A stretch of DNA of 64,000 nucleotides, from assembly GCA_002794785.1 (NCBI GenBank), contig NBBA01000012.1, positions 620,001 through 684,000 of the forward strand, given 5' to 3'. Positions 53,225 through 62,806 of this stretch are shown one piece after another. The notes below the pieces were generated by a model that made no database searches, was not told the origin of the DNA, and was given only the letters and a program-made list of their open reading frames with translations. Source of the stretch: Coniferiporia sulphurascens (taxonomy: Eukaryota; Basidiomycota; Agaricomycetes; Hymenochaetales; Hymenochaetaceae). The position numbers and the translations under genes are program-made. Numbering within the stretch: the first letter of the stretch is position 1; each line of letters opens with the position of its first letter.

Positions 53225-54603
53225 CTATGTCCCATTCCCTGCATCTATGGTGCACCCTGCATGCCATTGGCTGCAAATGTTTCTGTACTGTAACTAATAG
53301 ACCTTTTTCCCTTTCTCTGCAGGTCTGAGTCCCCCAGGTACAACCGTCCCTGCATACACACATCCCCCCTGGACGGACCCACTTACCTTCACAAGAGGAA
53401 GGGTCACCTTCACCCTCTCCTCCCTCCCAGTCACAGGTGACACATGCAAACAATTCGTGAAAGCCACTCTGGACCTAAGCACCACCCCCCACCTCCAGGT
53501 CTTCACAGATGGCTTGCGCATTGGAACAGCTTCGGGATCCACTATCTGCACGATGTGTGGCCTCATCAGACTACGGTCCCGCCGCCTCGCCTCCCCCACC
53601 TGTGCCACTGCAACGGATGCGGAAATATTTTCACTCGCCACCGCCCTGGGCTGGTCCGCACACCGCCTCCACACCCAACTGCCTGTCGCATCGGACCTGT
53701 ACTTCCTATCCGATTCACTGATGGCACTCAACCTCTTCCACAGCTGGGCCGCCATACCCAGCGCCCACCTCCTCCACCTCTGGAAGGCAGGGGTCAGGAC
53801 GCTTCTGGACTCGCATCCAGGGCTCACCATTCACTTCGTGTGGTGTCCGGGTCACTCAGACGTCCCTGGGAATGAATGGGCTGATGACGAAGTGAAACTC
53901 GCCACAGAGCTCCCCCCCCTCGCAACTTGCGCCCTCCATTTCCGCCCTAAAGGAAGTGGCCACCAAGACCTTGGTTGAATGGTGGACACTATCATTGGCC
54001 TGCCCTCTCGCTTCCACTGCCGACAAATACTTGGCAGTACACGGCATCCCCTCCCATTGCCCACAGAAACTCCTCACCCACTCCATGGACCACCCCTGCC
54101 ACCACCTATCCACAGTGGCACAAGTCCTCTGCCATGCCGGTCCCTATGGGGGCTACTGGTTGAGCTTCGACTCAGCCTACCAGCACAGGCATGGCTTTAT
54201 CTCCCACTGCAGGTGGCACAACCATCCACCATGGCCAGCTCAGACGACTGCCCACATTTTGGGCAGGTGCACTACCTTCCGACCTTGGATTCGGCATGTT
54301 TGGCCAGCCAAAATCCCCCTCCCAGCCCACCACTCAGAATGGGCTGCAGAAAACCTTATCCTGGTTCTGTGCTGCTGGCTTAGGCTAACAGGACACTTGA
54401 ACCACCTCTCCAACAGAACCACAAGTACCATCTGCCTGGCTTTTGCTGTGATGGAACTAGACGGCCACCCTACTGATGAGGACATGGACTTGGACCTCCT
54501 TCGGGACTACATGTGTCGTATGCTCGGACCCCATACCCAGGACTCGGACTCGGCTCTCTTGGAGCTTTCAGGTGCACTCCCACCCTTTTCCTCTGATCTG
54601 TGA
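53225..54603 (+). pseudogene. L19 ORF2 3' part: connection, RNase H and C-terminal domain
   Basis: It begins HSLHLWCTLHAIG, with a TGA after LSLQV. RNase H reads VFTDGLRIG (Ser of TDGS replaced by Leu), EIFSLATALGWSA, LSDSLMAL and WCPGHSDVPGNEWADDE. After a frameshift near 53940, PLASTADKYLAVHG, RHGFISHCRWHNHPPW, DMDLDLLRDYMCRMLG and ALLELSGALPPFSSDL follow, ending at 54603. It has no RT, so it cannot be autonomous. Confidence 0.87.
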
Positions 54604-54929
54604 CTGCCGTTTGGACTCCTATTTGTATGTCCTGGCCGGTGCTCTCACCCTCCCTTTCTCCATTCTACACTACCTCCTTTGCCTGCACTCACCTGCTTGG
54701 TATTGTCATAGTAACATGTATTCCTCCCTTTTCTTTTGTCTCATACTAATAGGGGCCCTTCACACTTCGGCACCCCTTGGGAGCAGGGCCCCTGCCCAGT
54801 TTTGTGTGTTGCGCAATGATGGGTGCCTCCATTGTTATGTAGTTAGGGCCCCCCCTTCGGGGGGGCAGCTTCATCCTTCTTGACCAGTAACCACCACCAT
54901 CGACTAGTGCAGGCAGCTAAAACTCCCCC

Positions 54930-57395
54930 ATGTCAAACCCCAGTGACTACTGGAATGCTCTATGTCATACTTGACAACCCCTCCCACCTCCCTCTTCGGC
55001 CAGCGACGCTGCCGATCGGGCTGCCAGAGCCGCCGCCAACTGGCCGCTGCTGGCGCCTCTGCTGCCGCCCGCTTCGGAACGGCCCCCACCACCCCCACCA
55101 CCAACCCTCCCCAGGCCCCATCGTCTTCACTGGATGTCCTCGCCCCCTCCCCTGCCATTGGCGACTCCCAACTGGTGTCAGCCTACGACTTCACCGCCCA
55201 AGTGCACACAGAATCAAGGCAGACATCCCGAGCCGGCTCCCCAGCAGCCTTGGTAGGGTCGATCCACAGCTCCAATGAACTCAGTGAGACAGCCCCAGAG
55301 ATGGCGGTTGACCCCCACACCCCCCGCAACAGGTGGGAGGCGCAAGCCTCGGGCGGAAACGCTCCTCAGCCGCCATGTTGCCTCTCACACTGAGAGGACC
55401 CCCCACCCAACAACATGAACAGCACACTGCAGGGTTCATGTACTCCCTCACCCACGCCCTGGACAACTTCGACCAGCAAACCAGGGACACCACCACCGAG
55501 GCGATCGACATCAAGGCTGTGCAGTTCATGGGCGACCTCCTCCGGAACGTCCAACAGATGCTGGCCAACATCGCTCAAGAAAGGAAAGACCCCCAAAACA
55601 TCATCTACTGCAATGCAGTGATGGCCTACAACTTCGCAAGGGAGGGGGCAGTAATCGCCCTCCCGGAACCCTTCGCCCCAGCTCACCCCCCACAAAGGGC
55701 CCCGGCCACCACCCGTTAAGCCTACTGTTTAGGTAAGGCTTAGTAAACGATCAACAAGGATCGACTGAGTGAAACGAGGTAGAGACGAGATGATAATTGA
55801 GCAAGGGTTTCCCCAAGGACTAGTAGACTGATGGATTGATGGCTGGTGACTTAATATCCCTTAGAGGAGATAGTGATCAAGTAGGCTCTATTGAATGAAG
55901 AGCACAAGCTTAAGGCTTGATGCTCTGAAAGCGAGTCCTTATATACATGCATAGAACACTATAGAACAATATGGAATGCTGACTGAGTGAACAGTAAGGA
56001 TCAGTCAGCATGGAAGGAGATGGAAACTGGTAGAAGAGTCTGACTGATCATGAGGCTAGGATCAGTCAGCATACAAGATAGTTTAGTCAATGGAGATGAC
56101 TAATGCTGATAAATGCGATGAGTAAAGGAAATTTGTAACACCACCGGGCCCCCTGGCACCACCCCTGTGACCCCAGAAATGTGGGTGCTGACAGATGCAG
56201 TCAAGTGCCTGACTACTGACATGGCTTCTATTTCTTATCAGATGGCTTCCATCAGCTCTAGGCCCGCCCCTCGCCAACAACAACAACAAACCGCCCCCCA
56301 AGCGCCCACCACAGCCACCCCCACCTCCTATGCCCAAGTGGCTGCAGCAGCAGCCCCTCTGACAACGCTAACCCATCCCCAGTGGCCCCGGCCACTGGAG
56401 TGGTCATCAACCCGACACAGAAGAAAAAGAAGTGCCAGAGGAAGGTGCCCCCACCCCCTACTATGTACACCAAGGACCCCACCTTGGTCCTCACCCCCAC
56501 AGTCGCATATGGGCCGAAAACCAGAAGTCAGCAATGGCCCTGACAAAAACATCCCGTGAGTTCTTCGCCTCCTTCCCCACTGCAGACCAAGTCCTGGTCT
56601 TGTCCTCTTCCTACAATGTAAAGGGGAACATCGTGACCATGTTTGCGGCACACCCATCCTCCGCTAACCCGACCACAGAGACAATCATTGATCACCACTC
56701 CACGGTGTATGCCTCCCACATGCGCACAGAGTGCATCGCAGTGGGGATTAACGTCCCAACTGCCTTCTCGCTCACCCCCTCCAGAGTCCACCCATGGTCC
56801 GCCCTCCACATCTCAATGGTGCCCTGCAAGGACTTCTTGTTCGGCCAAAACGGACACACCATCACTGAGAAGGCCCTACTGGCCGAAATCCGGCACAACC
56901 CGGCACTCCGCAACCTTGACTTCATAGTCACCCCCCACTTTGCTGCCACCGAGGACCACCTGCCGACACTCAACAGGTGCCCAGTGGTCTTCTCCTTCGT
57001 CGACCCGGACAGCTCCATCCACGAATGCCTCCTCAAGAGGCCCCGCATCTGGATGTTCAGATCTGCCCTCCGACTCTCAGTCCCACCAGTCCGCCCCACC
57101 CTCACCCAATGTGAGCGATGCCAGGGCCTTGGCCATGGAACCAAGGGCTGCCGAGCCCAACCCTGCTGTGCGGACTGCATGGGTGCCCACTTGACCCGCA
57201 ATCACTGCAAATTGTGCACCCACTGCGCTACTGACACAGTGCCAGAAGGCAACACATGTCCCCACCCCCGCCTATGCAACAACTGCAAGGGCGACCACCC
57301 GCCACTCTGCCGGCCTGCCCTAAGAAGAGGCGCTACCGCCAAATCGAAGAGGCCCTTGCCACCGACCCCTCCAATGATCAGATGGAGGAAATATG
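54930..57395 (+). pseudogene. L20 ORF1 (gag-like, CCHC knuckles), split by LTR-E, frameshifted
   Basis: ATG 54930. The N-terminal region needs frame changes; GFMYSLTHALDNFD, QFMGDLLRNVQQML and MAYNFAREG read open from 55333. LTR-E plus its TSD is 432 nt, so the frame is kept across it: MTPEMWVLTDAVKCLTTD. After a shift near 56380 the core domain (MVPCKDFLFGQNGHTI, PHFAATEDHLPTLNRCPVVFSF) and knuckles CERCQGLGHGTKGC and CCADCMGAHLTRNH follow. The last knuckle CNNCKGDHP loses frame. Two or more frameshifts make it inactive. Confidence 0.87.
55714..56140 (-). mobile_element. LTR-E: 427-bp solo LTR related to LTR-1, TSD CCACC
   Basis: It starts CGTTAAGC (first T of TGTTAAGC changed) and ends TTTGTAACA. 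Perfect TSD CCACC at 55709-55713 and 56141-56145. It shares with LTR-1 the ends and an AGAGCACAAGCTTAAGGCTTG-like core but is shorter and otherwise divergent. TATATAAG on the minus strand (55945-55938) suggests minus-strand sense. Confidence 0.88.
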
Positions 57396-58467
57396 ATAGA
57401 GACGATCTCTATCTTGCAGTGGAATGCCGCCCACTCACTAGCAGCGATACATTCCCTCATTCCTGTCCTTACAACTGACCCATCGCCCCCACACCTAATT
57501 CTTATACAGGAACCCCCTGGTACCAAATAGGACTGCAACCCTTGCTCACCGACCCAGCCGGCACCCCGGTACTCAACATCCCAACCATCCCAGGCTACAT
57601 ACCTGTTCTACCACCAGAGGTCTGCCCTCGAGTAGTCACATACGTATCCCAGGCCCTCCCCCTACCTCATGGTCGATCCTCGGCACCGCATCCCACGGCA
57701 CTGACGTGCTGACGGTGGAGGTATGATCCCAACTCACCCTCTGGGTGTGCAACTACTATAGCATGCACCCCCCAGACCATGAGCACGCCTCCCTCGGTAC
57801 CCAGGTGAGTCCTTCCTTTTCTCACTCCCCTCGGTGCTAGCCACCACTCTACTCGTGGCAGGCGACTTCAACCATTGCCACCACACATGGTCCGAACTCT
57901 CAGCCACATGGCGAGATGATTTGGGGGCGCAACCCCTCAACAACTTTTTCCGTGGGCATGGCCTGGCGCCTGCCCATCTCCCTGACTCTGACTCATGGCC
58001 TGACGGCAATCATCGTTGGTGCCCCATTGACATGATCTGGGCCCCACCTGCGGTCAATCCCGACTCTATTCTAGATTCGGCTACCTCCAACCCCTCACCA
58101 CTGTCCGACCACGCCATCCTGCGTTGGTCTCTGCCATCTCAGCCCCCCCCTCCTGTCCTAAAGATGTGCTGGCTACTCCCAGCCGACAAGGAGGAATGGA
58201 CCGATATCGCCTTCCCCCTACTCGAAGAAGCCTTCCGACTCTTGGGGCTCGACACCCATGCCTTGGACATCAAAGCAAAGGCGGTTATCGACTCTATGGT
58301 CGCCGCCCTCCAGCCGTTCACCCGCCTCTCGAAACCGTCCAAAACAGAAGTCCCATGGTGGTCCCCCCACTGCAAGACCCTCCTGTCCACCATTACGATG
58401 GCCACCACCCCCCTCCAGCATTCATCAGCCTGAAGTGCCTTCAAAAGGGGCGTTAGGACAGCCAAAC

Positions 58468-59024
58468 TGTTAAGCTCAACGGTTACGCGGTGATCGACGT
58501 CGGGGCTTCCTGATCGTCGGGACTGATGGTACGGCAACGGGGCTTCCTAGATGTCGTAAGTCGAGGGTGATCGTTGGTGGGGCTTCCTGATCAACGATGT
58601 GGACGCGGTAGGCTTCTGTAGCGAGTCGGGTTACGACGAAGCGACTAATGGCCAAAGGGCACACAGTAGATGGGCGGTAGCAGATAATAGGCTTGTATGA
58701 ACAAAGAGCACAAGCTTAGGGCTTGTGCTACTGACGTTACATGCTTATATGCTACTCTATGTGTTTGCTACTGTAGGGTCGTGTATTAGTATGTTTACAT
58801 GGCTATGGAAGGTCATGGAAACCCAAGGACTGTCTTGGTAATACAATTGAAGGTATCAGTAAGCAAAGCACGTCATGATGGTGCAAGAAGGTGTCATCAT
58901 GGCATCTTATGGCGCAAGGCGAATAAGGATGAGTAAGGCAGAGAAATGGGGGAGTTGCGCTGACTGATGATGATGAAGAGGAATTGAGTCAGCGCATAAG
59001 GGAAAGTAAAGGAAAATTGTAACA
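58468..59024 (-). mobile_element. LTR-1D: solo LTR, 557 bp, TSD CAAAC
   Basis: TGTTAAGC...TTGTAACA termini; perfect 5-bp TSD CAAAC at 58463-58467 and 59025-59029. It lies in the ORF2 linker of L20 before the RT. Confidence 0.93.
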
Positions 59025-61672
59025 CAAACAGCAGTTCTACGCTGACTAGGCAGCAGAAGCGGATGCCTCCAACATCTGGAGCTGAGCCAAGCGAGGCCTT
59101 GGCAACCAACCCACCCCTATCCCCTCACTCAAACAACGAGATGGATCCTTCACCCAGACGGACATTGAGAAAGGTGAGCTTTTCCGAGAAACTTTCTTTA
59201 TGCCCCCCCCACCCCAGGCAGTGACCAACATCCCGCTACCTCCAACTCAACCAGCTGCCCCACCCATACTCCTATCAGAGCTTATGGGGGCACTGGCTGA
59301 CACATCCAACTTGTTGGCTCCGGGCCTCTCGGGAATAGGTTACCACCCCCTGAAATGGGTGGTGGACGCCTACCCTGAAGAGATACTCACACTTTTCAAT
59401 GAATGTCTGCGCTTGGGGCACCACCCTAAGTGCTGGCGGGCAGCAAAAGTTGTAATGCTCAGGAAACCGAACAAGAAGGACCCCTTTTCGCCACATTCAT
59501 ACCGGCCCATTACCCTTGAGGAGACCCTAGGGAAACTCCTTGAAAAAGTAATAGCCAACTGGCTCCAGTTCCTCGCTAACACGTGGGGCTGGCTGCCACC
59601 TAACCAGTATGGGGGGCGCCAAGGCCATTCAGTCTATGACGCCGCCCAACACCTCTTACAGATTGCGGAGCATGCCCACTCAGAGGGCCTCGTCTGTTCA
59701 GTCCTAGCAGTCGACATCCAGGGCTTCTTCGACTCAGTACACCCCCATCTCCTCCACTGACAATTGCTGGATCTTGGTTGTGCCCCGGACATGGCCAACT
59801 GGTGTCTATCCTTCATGACGGACCGGCAGGTTGCTGTCTCATTCGATGGCACCACCCTCCCCACCGCCCCCAAACCTGACTTCGGCACCCCACAGGGATC
59901 GCCAGTCTCCCCTATCCTGTCAACGATTTTCGTGGGGGTGGTCCTCCGGCACTTTCACCAAGCTGGCACCACCACCCTGGCATACGTTGACGACCACTTA
60001 CTTATATGCATAGGTCCCTCTGTGGCATCCAACTGCCAAGCCCTCGCCCGCACCTACCATCAACTCGACACCCTCTTTGGCACCATCAGTCTCAACATTG
60101 AAGCTGCCAAGATGGAGTGTCTCCACTTCCACCCCCCTTGGCAACGCACCGGCTACAATGGCTGGGACACTGCCGGCATCCAGGTCGACCCCAACACCCT
60201 AATCCGCCCCTCAATCCCCCTCCAGTGGTTGGGGATATGGTGGGACCCAGGCCTCTCCTTCAAGCCCCACGTTGAGCGCATGCACTCCAAGGGACTCTCC
60301 ACCCTTGCTGCACTCCGCATCTTAGGCAACACACAACACAGTATCTCGGCCCTCCTCCTCTGCCGCCTGTACACCTCCTGCGTCTGCTCCATCCTGTCAT
60401 GGGGAGCGCCAGTATGGTACCATGGCTGCCACCAAAAAACCCTGGTAAACCACCTACAGGCTGTGCAAAACACGGCTTGCCACTGTATTTTGGGTGTCTT
60501 CAAAGGCGCCTCCCCCTATTCTACTAATTTTCTTTGCTCTGTACCCCCTCTCTCTTTCTATTTTGAATATATAAAGACTACCCATTCCCTGCGCCTATGG
60601 TGCACCCCCCACTCTATTGGCCGAAAACTTTTTAAAAAACGTAGCTAATAGACCTTTTTCCCTTTCGTTGCAGGTCTGAGCCCCTCAGGTTCAACAGGTC
60701 CCAGCATACATGCATCCCCCATGGACGGATCCTCTGGCCTTCATGCAGGGCCGTGTTCGTTTCACCACCCCCATCACCCCGGTTAGCGCCGACACCCGGA
60801 AGTCATTCGTCACCGCTGCACGCCAACTAGGCTTCACCCCACATGTACAGGTATTCACCAATGGCTCCCGCATTGACAATAAGTCGGCTCGGCCATCTGC
60901 ACCATGCTTGGCCACACCCGACTTCAGTCTCGCTGACCGGAGTCCCCCACCTGTGCCACAGCCACAGACGCCGAGGAATTTTCCCTCGCCACGGCCCTGG
61001 GCTGGGTAGCATGCCGCCTCCCGGCGCAACTGTGCATCGCATCGGACATCTTCTTCCTGTCCGATTTGCTGACCACCCTACACCTTTTCCACACCTGGGC
61101 CACCGCCCCTGGCGCCCACCTCCTCCACATTTGGAAAGCAGGTGTGGAGACTCTGCTGGACTTGTACCCCCAGCTCACCGTCCATTTCGTATAGTGCCCC
61201 GGACACTCGGACATCCCTGGAAATGAATGGGCTGACACAGAAGCAAAGCTGGCGACTGAGCTCCCCCCATCCGACCTCAAACCTTCCACCTCCGCACTAA
61301 AAGCAGTCGCTGTTCGCACCCTTATGGAGTGATGGATGCTCTCACTAGCCCGCCCCCTTGCCTCAACCGCCAACAAGTACCTGGCAATCCACGGCCTCCC
61401 TTCACGCCGACCTTGAAAGCTTCTCATGCACTCGGTTGACCACCCACGCAATGAGCTATCTGCAGTCGCTCAGGTCCTCTGCCATGCCGGTCCCTACAGG
61501 GGCTACTGGCTGAGCTTCGACTCAGCCTACCGCTGCAGGCATGGCCTGATCTCACACTGCAGATGGCACAACCACCCTCCCTGGCCTGCGCAGTCGACTG
61601 CCCACATTCTTGGCAGCTGTAGTACTTTCCACTCATGGATACAGCGATGTGTGGCCACCTCAGGACCCTCTC

Positions 61673-61929
61673 TCTTAAAATCTATGCACACTGTGGTAGA
61701 TGATGAGGTGCAGTGGTAAGACTGAGAGGGAACGGGGTTATCAGTGTAAACTGATGTATTTCATAGTAGAGACCAGCTCTCCTTATATACATCTACCGTG
61801 AGCTACATATACTATAACTATCATAGCTCCTATTTGTATGGCGTTATCATTGTGTTATCGTTTACTTAGTAAGATGGCTGTTCATATGACCATCTTTATA
61901 TTTAGTACGTTCGTTATATTTATTTAATA
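61673..61929 (-). mobile_element. F1: 257-bp LTR-like element, TSD CTCTC
   Basis: Termini TCTTAAAATC and TTTATTTAATA; TSD CTCTC at 61668-61672 and 61930-61934. It has the same length as F2 and is its near-identical reverse complement. TATATAAGG reads on the minus strand. The 5-bp TSD and TATA box suggest a solo LTR with unusual TA...GA ends; a short inverted-repeat DNA transposon derivative (MITE) is possible. Confidence 0.82.
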
Positions 61930-62111
61930 CTCTCCCAGTCCACCACTCAGAGTGGGCTGACGAAAACCACCTCCCGGTTTTGCACCACTGGTTAAAGCTG
62001 ACAGGGCATCTAAACCGCCTTTCTGACTGTGCCATGGGTGCCATCCAGCTGTCTTTTGCTGCGATGGACCTCGATGGACACCCAACCAACGAGGATATGG
62101 ACCTGGACCTC

Positions 62112-62368
62112 TATTAAATAAATATAACGAACGATATAAATATAGTACGTGGTCATATGAACAACCACCTTAGTAAGTGAATGATAACGCAATGATAACG
62201 CCATACGATATAGGAGCTAGTTAGTTATAGTAGTACTAGCCCACGGAACGTGTATATAAGGGGAGCTGGTCTCGCCCTAGAAATACATCGGTTTACGCTG
62301 ATAACCCACCTTGCCTGAACTTCACCACTGCACCTCACCGTCTACCACAACGTGCGTAGATTTTAAGA
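62112..62368 (+). mobile_element. F2: 257-bp LTR-like element, opposite orientation, TSD ACCTC
   Basis: Starts TATTAAATAAATATAACG, ends GTAGATTTTAAGA; TSD ACCTC at 62107-62111 and 62369-62373. A TATATAAGG box lies at 62253-62261 on the plus strand. It lies only 182 bp from F1 in inverted orientation, but the different TSDs show two separate insertions. Confidence 0.84.
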
Positions 62369-62470
62369 ACCTCCTAAGGGATTACATGCATCGTATGCTT
62401 GGACCTAGAATGCAGGACTCGGACCCAGCCCTTTTGGAGCTCTCAGGTACGCTCCCCCCCTTCCCACTCG

Positions 62471-62771
62471 AGTAAAAGCCTGCCTTTCGGATCCCCACAA
62501 GATACATCTTGGCCGGTGCTCTTGCCCTCCCTTTCCACTTCTAAGCTTCTTACTTTAACCTGCCCTCACCCATGTGGTTTGTTCGTAGCGATATGTATTC
62601 CTCCCTCTCACATTTTTCTTACTAAAATAGGGACTCTCCACACTTCAGCACCCCTCAGGGAGCAGAGCCCCTGCCCAGTTTTGTGCAATGCACAATGACA
62701 GGCGCCTCCATTGTTATGTAGTTAGGGCCCCCCCTGAAGGGGGGGCAGCTTGTAATTATGTAATACTGCAG

Positions 62772-62804
<33 letters not shown>
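62471..62804 (+). repeat. L20 3' UTR with AAT-repeat tail
   Basis: Subfamily-A 3' UTR with CCCCCCCTGAAGGGGGGG, GTAATTATGTAATACTGCAGG and about ten AAT units, ending next to L21 RT sequence. Confidence 0.88.

Positions 62805-62806
<2 letters not shown>

Larger units (their letters stand above)
52465..54871 (+). mobile_element. L19: chimeric or internally deleted LINE (ORF1 type C fused to RNase H)
   Basis: The head variant CATCCCTTCTTGACCTCTTACC starts at 52465, directly after a GGTTGGTGGTGGGGG site. A divergent ORF1 runs to about 53150. At about 53222 the sequence jumps to the RT C-terminal connection (CCCATTCCCTGCATC), omitting the rest of ORF1, the endonuclease and most of the RT. RNase H, the C terminus and 3' UTR follow to 54871, where L20 begins inside the 3' UTR. 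Confidence 0.83.
57393..62470 (+). pseudogene. L20 ORF2 (endonuclease, RT, RNase H), split by LTR-1D, F1 and F2
   Basis: ATG 57393 (MIETISILQWNAA) overlaps the ORF1 end. A frameshift at LIQEP (near 57515) and more follow; VAGDFNHCHHTW, CPIDMIWAPP and LSDHAILRWSLP remain. LTR-1D cuts the linker. RT from 59200: KPNKKDPFSPHSYRPITLEETLGKLLEK, LAVDIQGFFDSVH, TGA at 59758 (after HPHLLH), GTPQGSPVSPIL, AYVDDHLL. A base insertion in an A-run near 60640 shifts frame. RNase H: VFTNGSRID (D to N), then a deletion near 60890, TAG near 61192, and TGA near 61330 and 61412. F1 and F2 split the C-terminal domain, which ends near 62470. Confidence 0.88.
54872..62804 (+). mobile_element. L20: full-length LINE, plus strand, hit by four LTR-like insertions
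   Basis: Head CATCCTTCTTGACC at 54872 inside the L19 3' UTR; AAT-repeat tail ending at 62804. Without LTR-E, LTR-1D, F1 and F2 and their TSDs it is about 6.4 kb. No TSD matches: the left flank is the L19 3' UTR, the right flank is RT of L21. It shares the rare TGA after HPHLLH with L7, so the two are sister copies. Confidence 0.88.

Noticed and set aside
52465..54871. L19 junction as a splicing product
   Set aside because: The sequence around 53222 shows no donor or acceptor consensus left by a GT-AG junction that I can align to full-length copies.
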